A stretch of DNA of 64,000 nt, taken from the NCBI RefSeq assembly GCF_963678635.1, contig NC_087063.1:20652701-20716700 (forward strand), written 5' to 3'. Under the pieces are notes generated by a model. The model did no database searches and was not told where the DNA came from. It saw only the letters and a list, made by a program, of their open reading frames with translations. Below, piece after piece: positions 9,728 to 20,601 of this stretch (within the stretch, counting starts at the first letter, position 1; each line of letters begins with the position of its first letter). The position numbers were made by a program, and so were the translations under genes. The stretch is from Symsagittifera roscoffensis (Eukaryota > Xenacoelomorpha > Acoela > Convolutidae).

Positions 9728-10586
9728 TGAGTTTACTGTACATTTGATTTCAACAGCATCAATGGATTATTTCCCAGACAACACTTTGGCCAGTTTTAGA
9801 AATTTTTGTAAAGAAGAAATAGCTTTAGACGGAGATTGGAGAGTTGCTCTCTCAGAAATAATTTTCCCCACAAAATGAAACAATGTTACTGATGAGGAAT
9901 TTACGTACTTCAGAGCATCCGAAGTAGTAGCCAGTAAATCCAACGCTGGCAATCGGAATACAATTTCCAGACCCTACTATGGCGAAAAAGTTTTTATCAA
10001 ATCAGGAGAGTACACTTTTATAGAACAATTGATTAATGAGATAAAAACAAAACTCAAAGACAAAATTCATTTTGATGCGAGTCCTCAAGAAATCACGAAT
10101 AGCATGAGTATTTGGATGAACGCAAATGAAGGAATCTCATTCCCAAGTCCCCAAATACCCAGTCTGTTAGGCTACAATGCAAAGCTTGATGAGAACGGTG
10201 AATATCACATTGGTTACAAAATGATACCCTCCTTCGATGCATCTTATGAGGGAAACGAACTGTACGAATCTCATTTCCCATATGACTTATCAAGTGGGAC
10301 AAGTCTAATTTTTGTCTATATTGACATTATTCAATACCAAACTGTTGGTGATGCAAAGGCCCCATTGTTACGCGTCATTGATTCAAATAGACGGATCAAA
10401 AACGGTAGTGCCTGCAGCATTGAACCTAATCTTCGAAAAAACTTCACTAATTTAGACTACAAAAAGTTATTCACTTCATCTGTACAATCAATATCGGTAC
10501 AGTTGCGCACAGAAACTGGAAGACTAGTGCCCTTTGCAGGAACTGGTAAAGTTGTGTTGACTCTAAAATTCAAGCGCTTTGATTGA
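9717..10586 (+). pseudogene. Polinton penton-like minor capsid protein, one in-frame stop
   Basis: ATG 9717 lies inside the integrase end. The frame of 290 codons is interrupted once, by TGA 9876-9878, and otherwise runs to 10586. The N-terminus (DEFTVHLISTASMDYFPDN followed by GDWRVALSEIIFP) is the conserved opening of the penton-base-like protein of Polintons and adintoviruses: a short strand, a phrase about field-spanning fixed positions, then the W-x-V-A-L-x-E-I strand. This protein forms the capsid vertices. The C-terminal part, with alternating short strands ending VVLTLKFKRFD, fits a single jelly roll. The stop lies right after the conserved EIIFP strand. Confidence 0.75.
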
Positions 10587-10592
10587 AAACCA

Positions 10593-11000
10593 ATGGAACA
10601 ATATTATGCAAAGCAAGCTTCACTTCCTCATTTCTCTGGACACTACCGACAACGCGGCAGTGGATTTGGCGCTTTGGCTGCTGGTATTGGTCGTGTTGCT
10701 ATACCGTTTGCACGACGGATTATTCTACCGGCTGCAAAAAAACTGGGCAGAGAACTTTTGATGAGTGCAGCGCCAGAACTAATTGATGTCGCTATGAAAA
10801 AGAAGTCTCCTAAACAAGCATTGAAAAACACTGTCACAAAAACTGCAAGAAAACAACTCGGTGGTGGTAGACGTCGTCGTCGAAAGACACCAATGAATGG
10901 ATTACGAAGAAGAAGGTCAGTAGGGGCTCGAAAAAGAAAAACAACCATTCGAAGAAAAACCAGTGAGAAGTCGAGCAGATTTTTTCTCAAACATAAATGA
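10593..11000 (+). CDS. pVI/core-like minor virion protein of the Polinton (135 aa)
   Basis: The product has a Gly-rich amphipathic N-terminal segment (RGSGFGALAAGIGRVAIPFA, residues about 20-40), as in adenovirus pVI-like membrane-active proteins of adintoviruses. A very basic second half follows, with runs of Arg (GGGRRRRRK at about 90) suited to binding DNA in the capsid. It starts six bases after the penton stop. Its own stop overlaps the start of the major capsid gene (ATGA at 10997-11000), so the capsid cluster is packed for co-expression. Intact frame. Confidence 0.65.
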   Translation: MEQYYAKQASLPHFSGHYRQRGSGFGALAAGIGRVAIPFARRIILPAAKKLGRELLMSAAPELIDVAMKKKSPKQALKNTVTKTARKQLGGGRRRRRKTPMNGLRRRRSVGARKRKTTIRRKTSEKSSRFFLKHK

Positions 11001-12270
11001 TCGCTAATTTGTTACCCAATGAAGCTACCCATAGCTCTCTGGATTTGTTTGAAAAACAACCTCTTTTGATTACTTTTGAAAATGCTTTTGATCAAAAAAT
11101 TGGACCTGTCTATTCACCTAATGGACCAATGCTTGAATTTGAAATCACCGGTGACCGAAATACGATGCAAAGTAACGCAATCAAATGGAGCTGATCTGCG
11201 ATACGACAACACTGATCCTACTGTGTCTGATTCACCGTTCCTCGTAAACAACTCCCTGTATTCCCTTTTCTCTGACTGTACCCTCTCTGCTAATGGACTC
11301 AAAATCTCAAATGCCAATAGTAATTTTGCGCATAAAAGCTTTATTGGAACAGAATTTTCTAACAGCAAAGGAGCCAAGGACTCATGGCTTAAGTGTCAGG
11401 GATATCGTTTTGAAAACAATCCCGCTGCAATAGATGCAGCTGATTTCACATCTCAACGAGAACTGGTCCGTGAATCGAGGGAAATTTGGTTCTATGGACC
11501 CGCTGGAGTTGATTTTTTTTACATGTGACAAGCATTTGTTGAGCGGTTTTACCCTCAGACTTTCCTACAGACGTTCTCATGAAGACTTTCTCATTATATC
11601 GGAAGATGCTGCCAAGCATTACAAGCTGCAAATACTCGAAGCGAACCTATATGTTAGAAAAATGACTGTGACTGACCATGTGCTCTCTGCCATTGAATCA
11701 ACTTTGCTCAAAACTCCTGCGAACTACCCATATCAAGAAGAAATTACAAAAACATTTCTTGCAACAGCTGGTCAGCGCAGCTGGCAACAGGAAGATATTT
11801 TTGCTCGTAAACCGGTGAGACAAATTATCATAGCATTGAACAAAAATAATGCATTTCTAGGAACAAACCGAACGAATCCTTTTCATTATCAAAAATTTGG
11901 ATTGGAGCAAGTTACTTTGAGACGAAATGGTTTACCAATAGCAAGTACACCAATCAGTACACAAGATCATAAACGTCTCTTCTTCAACACACTATCAGCG
12001 CTGGGTTTGTTGCACTGCGGGCTGGGAATCACTCTGGATAACTACCAACAGCACTTTATTATGTGTTTTGATCTCACTAGCACACAGCAGGCAGCTCATG
12101 ACTTCTTGCATCCAGAACTTACTAACTGCTCAGTTTCACTCGATCTTCAATTCTCAAACGCTTTGACAGCAAACCTGGAAATTTTTGTTTGGGGTATACG
12201 CTCATCCAATGTATTTATTACCTCCGACCGCAAAGTTACAAAGAACGTCCTTCCCATTTCGACAGTCTGA
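10997..12270 (+). pseudogene. Polinton major capsid protein (hexon-like, double jelly roll), two frameshifts
   Basis: The start ATG at 10997 opens a frame with YSPNGPMLEFEITGDRN, the hallmark N-terminus of the major capsid protein known in C. elegans annotation as transposon-derived protein F54H12.2. The frame is lost near 11,160, where about ten expected residues are missing, and resumes in the next frame (VTQSNGADLRYD). It is lost again at a T8 run at about 11,511-11,518, consistent with a 1-nt insertion, and resumes in the third frame to 12270. Apart from these two breaks, the whole length of roughly 420 residues is preserved, including the second jelly-roll segments (FGLEQVTLRRNG). The gene is dead in this copy. 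Confidence 0.85.
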
Positions 12271-12272
12271 AA

Positions 12273-12719
12273 ATGGATGAAACCCAGTTGCAGGACCTCA
12301 TTCAGAATTGTAAACATCTGAAATATAAGTTTTTTGGAGTATTTGCAGCCGACAATTTTCCACCTCTCATCCCAAACAATATCTTTATGATTGTGAACAC
12401 TTCAAAATCAGATTCTCCGGGGACACATTGGATTGTGATATGCAACAGAAGAAATGTTTTATACTTCGCTGATCCTCTCGGTCTTCCTCTTTGGCAGTAC
12501 ACCAATCTGTATAAACGATTGAACGAGAATTTTCATCAGGTGACTGAATTGATGACAAACTTTCCCATGCAAGACTCAAACTCTACCATGTGCGGTTCTT
12601 TTTGTATTTATATTGCACATTTGATTTTTGATAAAAACTTTAATGGTGATGCTTCTGATTTTGTTTACATAACTGATCATGTTTTGAAACGTTTCCTAAC
12701 TCACATGCTTACCCATTAA
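12273..12719 (+). CDS. Adenovirus-type maturation cysteine protease (adenain/Ulp1 family)
   Basis: A frame of 148 residues from ATG 12273, two bases after the capsid stop. The catalytic set is visible in the family order: H52 in GTHWIVI, D67 in YFADPLG, Q100 as the oxyanion residue, and nucleophile C107 in STMCGSFC. The spacings match adenovirus protease. It would cleave capsid and core precursor proteins during maturation. It is somewhat shorter than adenain because the C-terminal extension is missing, which is usual in Polintons. The frame is intact. It is the last recognisable Polinton gene before the right end of the element. Confidence 0.88.
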   Translation: MDETQLQDLIQNCKHLKYKFFGVFAADNFPPLIPNNIFMIVNTSKSDSPGTHWIVICNRRNVLYFADPLGLPLWQYTNLYKRLNENFHQVTELMTNFPMQDSNSTMCGSFCIYIAHLIFDKNFNGDASDFVYITDHVLKRFLTHMLTH

Positions 12720-13654
12720 CTAACCATTTAATATGGTTGATTTATACATTTTACAATTTAATTTTGAACAATACATTCTTTTAGTAATTGAAATTTTACC
12801 CAATTGTTAACTGAATAGCAGTAATTCGAGAAGTTAAGCTTTTTATCAAAGTGAAAAAAAAAAGTACAAAATCGATCTATGGGGGATTATACCAGCAACT
12901 GTTGCCTCCTTTCAGTACAATTTCCGGACGGGTTTCGAAACGCCGCCTTTCGGCTGAGAGTCGAGCGCCATGCGTTTTCCTCTACTCGGACCCCAAGAAA
13001 TTTTGTTCCACTTCAATTTTATAGTAACAAGTTAGGTACAAGTCTTAGAAATGATTGCAGCAAAATTAATGGGCACTTTTGGCTTTCATCAGTGTTCTCG
13101 TTTTTCAAGATCTTTAGACACTTCAACCTTTTAGCTCTTTCAATCTTTCTATAAAATCAAAGCTTTTGTCATAGATTTCAGACGTTTATTTTTCAGTCTC
13201 CTGTAGACACGGAAAATGGAAATGTCGAAATTTTCAAGCCAATTTCATTATTTTAGAGTTTTCAGTGTTTCGTAATTTTTCCTTATTTTTTAGCTTCATT
13301 TGGCTTAAAGTAATTTTTCATTCTTATTTTGGTCAAATTGATTATTAATTTTTGCCTAAATAGAGGTGGCGGCCGCCGCACTTGACGAACTTTCCTTTCT
13401 TCGAGATTCAGCAATAAAACATGCATTTTTGAAGGAAATCGGTCACCGCAGGCAACAGTTAAGCTACGCTGCCAAAATCTTGTGCTTTCCTATATACCAT
13501 ATAGTTTGGTCGCATATAATAGGTATATAACGCCATTTTACATGTAAACAAATCAATACCCCCAAACTTTAGAAGGGAAAACATGCACCGACCAAAACCT
13601 AATTCCATTCCCGTTTCCACAACGTTCAGTGGGAATACTCAATAATATACCGAA
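12720..13654. other. Polinton right flank / junction with host repeats, no gene seen
   Basis: The first 150 bases are AT-rich and probably still Polinton. From about 12,880 base composition changes and includes GC-rich bits such as ggcggccgccgc at 13,367. An 11-base inverted match (aactgttgcct at 12,898 and its complement near 13,450) is too short to call a terminal repeat. No coding region is supported. Confidence 0.4.
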
Positions 13655-13852
13655 GTTTTACATGAGGACTATTAGGTATAAAACTATACATGGTGACAAT
13701 TAGGATTATTACATAGTGACCATTAGGTATAAAATTATACATGGTGACAATTAGGATTATTACATGGTGACCATTGCTGATCATTTAATACATGGTGACC
13801 ATTATGATTTATACCTAATGGTCATCCATGTATGACAACCCCCCCCCCCCCG
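13655..13852. repeat. Short tandem/inverted repeats of an 'ACATGGTGACCATTA' motif plus C-run
   Basis: At least four copies of a motif close to acatggtgaccatta/aggtataaa are spaced 15-70 bases apart. They are followed by an inverted copy (tacctaatggtcatccatgta, about 13,813-13,833) and a run of about 13 C (13,839-13,851). The arrangement can fold into a hairpin. No coding potential. Confidence 0.55.
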
Positions 13853-13879
13853 ATCCTAACGCACTATATGCATACTACT

Positions 13880-13950
13880 AGTTATCTTCCTTGGAATAGT
13901 CAAATATTTGATTTTGTTACCGTTTTTCAACCTTTGACTTTTCTCAAAAT
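13880..13950. repeat. 70-bp inverted copy of a satellite segment
   Basis: The sequence from ttatcttccttgg to ctcaaaa is the reverse complement, with few changes, of 14,437-14,508 inside the first 918-bp unit (also 15,355-15,428 and 16,273-16,346). It sits just before the array and could be one arm of a terminal inverted repeat of the original element. Confidence 0.7.
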
Positions 13951-13960
13951 TTACGCTCTG

Positions 13961-16900
13961 AATTGAGCAGACAAACGAAAGTCCGACAATTTTATACAAA
14001 CTGAAATCAACAAGGTCCTGCTACGAGTCGAAATTTAGACCATAGGGTGCAAAAACAACCAAGTTAACTCCGGGCCAAGCGAGAAGGAACCTGGAAGTTG
14101 TTTATGTTCAATAAAAAAGCCAGGTCAAATTCTGGTACGAACAGTTGTTTACGGGAAAAAAGTATAGTTCCTGGTTTTAAGATACTTGCTCTAGCAATTG
14201 TAAACATATTTGTATTACTGAAGCTTTGATACAAAGATCCCCTGATCAAGTCTAAAGGAGTCAGTCTTACTATAAGGAAAACAAGCGATAAAACTTCGCA
14301 GCAAAGAAACAATTAGTCGGACATAACCATCTTGAACTTCAATTTTAAAAAACATTGGGAGTTGCTGCTACTGCAGCGGAGCTTATCACTCTCGAGATCT
14401 CCAGTGAACCCACAATATCAGATTTCAGAGGGTATTTTTGAGAAAAGTCAAAGATTCAAAAACGGTAACAACATCAAATATTTGACTATTCCAAGGAAGA
14501 TAACTTTTTGATTAAAAAAAGTCGGCGTAGCCTCTTATGAAGGAGAGCTTTCCACAATCCGTTCTATCCATTTAAAATAAATCTCAGATTTAGACGAGAA
14601 GTTTTTGAGATGACGGAAAAATTTGAAAACATGGGTCAAATATTCCGCTAGTGACTTTTTCGCAAAGGAGACCAGTCGATTATGCAAGCACACGGAAGTA
14701 GACAATCTTTCCATTGATATCCCATATAGAAAGGGACTAGCGGAAGTAAACAGGACCGCACATGGGAGAATGGGAGGTCTTTTCATTGTTATCCCTTGTA
14801 AAAAAAAAGACTATGCAACTACTATGATACTTGCTTGAATAATAAGAAAAAACCGTGATGTGGCACCTAAGCCGACAAAATTGAGCAGAAAAACGAAAGT
14901 CCGACAATTTTATACAAACTGAAATCAACAAGGTCCTGCTACGAGTCGAAATTTAGACCATAGGGTGCAAAAACAACCAAGTTAACTCCGGGCCAAGCGA
15001 GAAGGAACCTGAAAATTGTTTATGTTCAATAAAAAAGCCAGGTCAAATTCTAGGACGAACAGTTGTTTACGGGAAAAAAGTATAGTTCCTGGTTTTAAGA
15101 TACTTGCTCTAGCAATTGTAAACATATTTGTATTACTGAAGCTTTGATACAAAGATCCCCTGATCAAGTCTAAAGGAGTCAGTCTTACTATAAGGAAAAC
15201 AAGCGATAAAACTTCGCAGCAAAGAAACAATTAGTCGGACATAACCATCTTGAACTTCAATTTTAAAAAACATTGGGAGTTGCTGCTACTGCAGCGGAGC
15301 TTATCACTCTCGAGATCTCCAGTGAACCCACAATATCAGATTTCAGAGGGTATTTTTGAGAAAAGTCAAAGGTTCAAAAACGGTAACAACATCAAATATT
15401 TGACTATTCCAAGGAAGATAACTTTTTGATTAAAAAAAGTCGGCGTAGCCTCTTATGAAGGAGAGCTTTCCACAATCCGTTCTATCCATTTAAAATAAAT
15501 CTCAGATTTAGACGAGAAGTTTTTGAGATGACGGAAAAATTTGAAAACATGGGTCAAATATTCCGCTAGTGACTTTTTCGCAAAGGAGACCAGTCGATTA
15601 TGCAAGCACACGGAAGTAGACAATCTTTCCATTGATATCCCATATAGAAAGGGACTAGCGGAAGTAAACAGGACCGCACATGGGAGAATGGGAGGTCTTT
15701 TCATTGTTATCCCTTGTAAAAAAAAATACTATGCAACTACTATGATACTTGCTTGAATAATAAGAAAAAACCGTGATGTGGCACCTAAGCCGACAAAATT
15801 GAGCAGACAAACGAAAGTCCGACAATTTTATACAAACTGAAATCAACAAGGTCCTGCTACGAGTCGAAATTTAGACCATAGGGTGCAAAAACAACCAAGT
15901 TAACTCCGGGCCAAGCGAGAAGGAACCTGGAAGTTGTTTATGTTCAATAAAAAAGCCAGGTCAAATTCTAGGACGAACAGTTGTTTACGGGAAAAAAGTA
16001 TAGTTCCTGCTTTTAAGATACTTGCTCTAGCAATTGTAAACATATTTGTATTACTGAAGCTTTGATACAAAGATCCCCTGATCAAGTCTAAAGGAGTCAG
16101 TCTTACTATAAGGAAAACAAGCGATAAAACTTCGCAGCAAAGAAACAATTAGTCGGACATAACCATCTTGAACTTCAATTTTAAAAAACATTGGGAGTTA
16201 CTGCTACTGCAGCGGAGCTTATCACTTTCGAGATCTCCAGTGAACCCACAATATCAGATTTCAGAGGGTATTTTTGAGAAAAGTCAAAGGTTCAAAAACG
16301 GTAACAACATCAAATATTTGACTATTCCAAGGAAGATAACTTTTTGATTAAAAAAAGTCGGCGTAGCCTCTTATGAAGGAGAGCTTTCCACAATCCGTTC
16401 TATCCATTTAAAATAAATCTCAGACTTAGAAGAGTAGTTTTCGAGATAACGGAAAAATTTGAGAACATATTCCCCTACAGACTTTTTCGCAGAAAGAGAC
16501 AAGTCAATTTTGAAAGCCCACACATGAAGTAGGCGGTTTTTCCATTGATATCTTTTGCAAAAAAAACTAGCGGGAGTAAAAGGGACCGCACACGGGAGAA
16601 TATTCGGTCTTTTCAATGATATTCCTTGTGAAAAAAAAGAGACTATGCAACTACTATGATACTGGCTTGAATCATACGAAGAAACCGTGATGTGGCTCCT
16701 AAGCCGACAAAAATGAGCAGACAAATGAAAGTCCAACAATTTGATACATACTGAAAATAACAAGGTTCTGTCGAGACTCGAACTCCAGACCTTAGGGTGC
16801 AAAAATATTCAAAATACCTCCAGGCCAAGTGAAAAGAAACCTGGAAGTTAATGTTCAATGAAATAGCAATTTCATATTCTGGTAAGAACAGTTGCTTACG

Positions 16901-17090
16901 TGAAAAAAGTATAATTCCCGGTTACAAGACACTTGCTCTAGCTATTGTAAACATATTTACATTTTTGAAGCTTTAAAACAAAGATCCCCTGATCAAGTCT
17001 CAAGGAGTCAAAGTCTTACTAAAAGGAAAACAAGCGACGGAAACTTTGCAATGAGTCGGACAAAACCATCTCGAAGTTTGATACTGCAAA
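13961..17090. repeat. 918-bp tandem satellite, three near-identical units and a diverged fourth
   Basis: The landmark gagcagacaaacgaaagtccgac occurs at 13,965, 14,883 and 15,801 (exactly 918 apart) and in diverged form at 16,715 (914). Units one to three differ by only a handful of bases. The fourth, and the 3' half of the third after about 16,430, differ by perhaps 15-20%. Apparent ORFs repeat with the same period and look like chance frames, with no known domain. The pattern suggests a recent amplification of one unit next to an old copy. Confidence 0.9.
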
Positions 17091-17458
17091 ACTGTTTCTT
17101 GAAATTTGGTACTCGCTTAGAATTATGATCACGAGTGTTTTGATGGATTCATTGAAATTCTGTAATTTAGACGTGCTGCCTCGCCAGAACACTTAATATC
17201 TGGGGTAAGTACTTCAAGAGGATGAAAACAAAGATAACATATTTCTTTGTTAGATATACCACTTAAACTTTCTATAATAAGAAATTATCAAAAATATCTA
17301 AGTCACTGGTACAACTACCTTTCCCAACTTTTTGTCTGATTTTTTAACATTGGACCATAGATATTTTTAGAGACTTTTCTTCTAAAAAAGGTTTCAAATG
17401 GGACCATACTTTTGAACGAGTACCTTAAGTTTACTTACAATATATAAGACTATCTAAC
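17091..17458. other. Putative intron sequence, no gene seen
   Basis: This stretch lies 3' of the candidate copper-transporter exon on the minus strand and would be the start of its intron. No second exon with the expected F-x-F-G and transmembrane pattern was recognised here. Confidence 0.35.
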
Positions 17459-17632
17459 CTGCATCATCATTGAGGAGTGATCACCGCTGTAAGAATGCGA
17501 CGACTGCATTTTTGATTCTGATGGTGGCAGTTGCATGTCAACCATGTTATTCATATGGCCTATATCAACATGGTTGGCTTGATCCATACCAGCGTGGTAG
17601 GCATGATCCATACCAACGTGACTCGCTTCCAT
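17459..17632 (-). CDS. Candidate host exon: N-terminus of a Ctr1-type copper transporter
   Basis: On the minus strand ATG 17632 opens 58 codons rich in Met and His (HVGMDHAYHAGMDQ and GHMNNMVDM), ending SGDHSSMMMQ. A phase-0 splice donor follows immediately (CAG|GTTAGATA, intron from 17,458). High-affinity copper transporters (SLC31/Ctr1) have a Met/His-rich extracellular N-terminus ending in a Met cluster after a G-x-S-S-like phrase, just before the first membrane helix. That is exactly where this exon stops. The remaining exons would lie at lower coordinates and were not found, so they may be separated by the satellite and the Polinton. It is a single exon with no transcript support; a chance Met/His repeat cannot be excluded. 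Confidence 0.5.
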
Positions 17633-17749
17633 ATTTAGAAACGACTGTCGCGTGACATCAGTAGCTCAGGTTTTCATCGTATCTTGAAAAGAAAACAAGA
17701 TTTAATGAGACTAGCAAGTTCGCCTCCAATAATCAATTGGCTCGCCAAA

Positions 17750-18660
17750 AACTAGTTGTTGTTCTGATCAAGCTTTCCAAGCAAAGAAATTTTGAACAAA
17801 TTGAAGTTCAGCCATATCGTTAATCGGCTTGAAAAACTTTAGGTTTCACAGAATCAATCGGTTCCCAAAAATTTTCTAAGCAAACAATTCAAACTATGAA
17901 ACTTTGTATTACTTCAAAATGTTTCATGAAGCAAATCGGATGGTGCAACTTAAGGTTTTTATGTGGAAGCTATTCAAGCAAAAAAAAACATTGCATTCAA
18001 GTTGTTTCATACAGCGAATCAATTCGCAAAGATTAAGACTTCGCTAGGCTCGCTATTTAAGCAAGGAAACTTTGGAAAAATTCACTTTCTTTCAAAGAGC
18101 GAATCAGTTGGCAAAAAGTTTATGTTTTTCTTTGTAAGCTATTCAAACTATAAAATGAAATATTTCAAGCTGTTTCACAGAGCGAGCTGGTTCGCAAAGG
18201 GTTCAAGTTTGTCTATGCAAGCTATTTAAAACATAAAACTTTTAAAATATCTCAGTTAATGCATAGACTGATTTGGTCCACGAAAAGTATAAGTTTTTCG
18301 AAGCAAAATATTGAGCTTTAACACTTTGTTCGCGAAAAACTTAAATTTTTTTAAGCAAGCTATTCAAGCTATGAAATTAAAAATAATAATAATATTGTTT
18401 TAAAAAGTGAACTGGATGGCAAGCTGTTTTTTCTGTTGAAGCCTTTAGAGTGATTTCCAGATTTTTTTCTTAGTTTTTCAATCAACATTTTAGATCGAGC
18501 TAATGGTACAAGGAAATTCGGAAAAACCTAAGCTATTTCCTAGACGAATCGTTTTCGCCAAAAGTTAAAGTTTTCCAAAGCAAGCAATTCAAGCTTAAGA
18601 TATTACATGAAACAAATCAGTTCACAAAAACTTGTTAAAACAAGATATTCGAAATTTTAA
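17750..18660. repeat. Degenerate minisatellite, block 1
   Basis: Loose tandem copies of a unit of about 80-110 bases carry the recurring phrases aagcaagctattcaagctatgaaact, tttca(a)gttatttcataga, cgaatcggttcgc and aaaaagtttaagtttt. Copies are only about 60-75% alike by eye. There is no coding potential. The same family recurs in several later blocks. Confidence 0.7.
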
Positions 18661-18665
18661 AGCTA

Positions 18666-18693
18666 TTGTTGTTGTTGTTGTTGTTGTTGTTGT
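18666..18693. repeat. (TTG)n / (CAA)n microsatellite, LINE 3' tail
   Basis: About nine TTG triplets lie directly downstream of the LINE ORF on the minus strand. Read in that orientation the tail is (CAA)n, a typical short-repeat 3' end of CR1/RTE-like LINEs. Confidence 0.75.
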
Positions 18694-18741
18694 GGATTCT
18701 CAGAAATACTTCTGATGGGACTGCTCCCAGTTCATTTCTTC

Positions 18742-20271
18742 TTAAAACGTCTTCCATACATCCCTGCAGTTTCGACAATCACAAAACAGTATCCATGTGC
18801 AAGGATTCGCCTCATTGAATTTCGCCATTTGATAGGTCCACATAAAATTCAAGAGTCTGTTTTTTAGCCCCGTGGGATTGAAGAAATCTACTGTTCCAGG
18901 TAGATGATTGGCCACCCGAGACAGCCTGAAACAAAACTCAGCGCGAGCTTTTTCTGTGCGGACTTTTTTAAGGCTTAATGTCGGGCCATCATTTTGTCTT
19001 GTATTTGAGGCAGACTTGTTGGTTAATAGTCGTATTTGTAAATCGTTTTCACTGTGAAAAAAGCTCGATAGGTTCAATAGATTGCATAGCTGTATGAACA
19101 TAGTAAGGGGCAATGTATTCGTTCGTTTTAACAACGTTTGATAATCACTCTCATAACTGTTTGTTACCCATTTTAGCGCTCTTTTCTGGAATCGTTCAAG
19201 TTTTGATAAATTTGCGCGGCATATATTAAAACACGAAGATGCAAATGTTAAAAGTGGTAAAACCGCTGACTTGTAAACACCCAATTTTACTTTCTGTGAA
19301 ACCCCTTTTGCCACATTTCTTTTAGCAAAATAGAAAATCTGATTTGCTTTTTTCATTCTCGCCATTAGATGATTTGACCAGCTTAGGGTTTTATCAATAT
19401 GTACCCCCAAATCTTTTATTGTTTCTACTGATTCAAGCATATGCCCATTGATTTGAATTGAATTTGAGTTTCCTCGAAAAATCAGCTCTTTGCATTTGTC
19501 AGGAGCCAACTCCATTTTGTTTCCGTTCACCCAATTTTCTAAAGCCGATATATCTGATTGTATTTCAAATTTGGATAGGCCCGCCGAGAAAAGTTTTAAA
19601 TCGTCTGCATAAATGAAGGGAGTAGTGAATTTTAGCACTTCTGGCAGGTCATTTATAAAAATGCAAAACAGTAACGGCCCCAGCAGAGACCCTTGAGGAA
19701 CTCCACTTGTAACTAATTTAGAAGAGGATGATACATTGTCACATTTTACCCACTGCGTTCTGTTTTCAAGATAGCTCGCTAAGACTTCCAAAAAACATCC
19801 CCCTACTCCAATATTCGCCACTTTTTTCAACAATTCAAAATGGGGCACTTTATCGAATGCCTTTGAAAAATCGGTGTAATAAACGAGCACTTCATCGTTC
19901 GGATTTTTATCCAGCGCCTCGTAAACTCGTTGTAAAAATGCTAACAGATTAGTTACAACCGACTTCTTTTTAACAAAACCATGTTGACTTGATTTCATGT
20001 ATTTTTGAAAGTGATCGTAAAGTGGTTCGTACATGCATTTTTCGAGCACTTTAGAGATAATTGTTAATAACGAGACAGGTCTGTAGTTTTTTATTTGCCT
20101 TTTGTCGTCTTTTTTGTGTATGGGCGAAATAGCAGCACTTTTCCAGAATTTAGGTACACATCGTAACCTCTTGATATTTTTGAAAATAGCATTTAAAATG
20201 GAGCTCATCGGTTTAGCTAAACTTTTCAAAAAACAAGGCGGCAGAATACGACACTTTGAAAAATACGACAC
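18742..20271 (-). mobile_element. 5'-truncated non-LTR retrotransposon (LINE), reverse transcriptase ORF
   Basis: A single frame of about 509 codons encodes a LINE reverse transcriptase, with no endonuclease domain. Seen in order are SPIHKKDDKRQIKNYRPVSLL (RT motif 1-2), TDFSKAFDKVPH (motif A Asp), SGVPQGSLLGPLLFCIFIND (motif B) and FIYADDLKLF (catalytic YADD, motif C). The C-terminal part covers the thumb and ends in a Cys/His-rich segment (CTWILFCDCRNCRDVW). The open frame simply starts where the minisatellite begins at about 20,240-20,290, so the 5' half was lost on insertion, as is usual for LINEs. The style is jockey/CR1-like. No internal stop is present, so insertion is not very old. 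Confidence 0.9.
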
Positions 20272-20279
20272 GAGTTTTG

Positions 20280-20601
20280 TTCATAGACTGACTCGTTTTG
20301 CGATAAATTTAAGTGTTTTAAGAAAAACCCAATAAAGCTATGCAACCTTGAAACATTCAAGTTATTTCATAAACCGAATCAGTACGCAAAAAGCTTTAAA
20401 ATTTTCTAAGCAAGCAAATTGAGCAAACAAAATTTACTCTTCCAAGTTACTTCGTGGGCTAAATCAGTTTGAAAAAAGTTTTATATTTTTCTAAGCATGG
20501 TTTTTAAGCTATGAAATTTTAAATTATCACAAATTATTTCAGACTGAATGGTTCGCGAAAAACTTTAAATTTTCTAAGGAAGCTTTTAAGCAAGGAAACT
20601 T
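20280..20601. repeat. Degenerate minisatellite, block 2
   Basis: This is the same motif family as at 17.75-18.66 kb (ttcataaaccgaatcagtacgc, aagcaagcaaattgagc, gaaactttg). It flanks the LINE truncation point on one side and a DNA transposon on the other, showing both inserted into the array. Confidence 0.65.

Larger units (their letters stand above)
1..12870. mobile_element. Polinton/Maverick (adintovirus-like) element, left end outside the window
   Basis: The span contains polymerase, integrase, packaging ATPase, penton-like, hexon-like and protease genes in the standard Polinton set. The left end lies beyond base 1. The right end is somewhere after the protease stop (12,719). I could not identify the terminal inverted repeat or 6-bp target duplication, so 12,870 is approximate. 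Seven lesions are listed under the genes. Confidence 0.85.

Noticed and set aside
12898-13461. aactgttgcct inverted match as the Polinton terminal repeat
   Set aside because: Only 11 bases, not at plausible termini and no 6-bp target duplication seen.
14064-16148. Repeated ~82-codon frames in the 918-bp satellite as a gene family
   Set aside because: They recur exactly with the satellite period, have no domain or start context, and their similarity is explained by DNA-level repetition.
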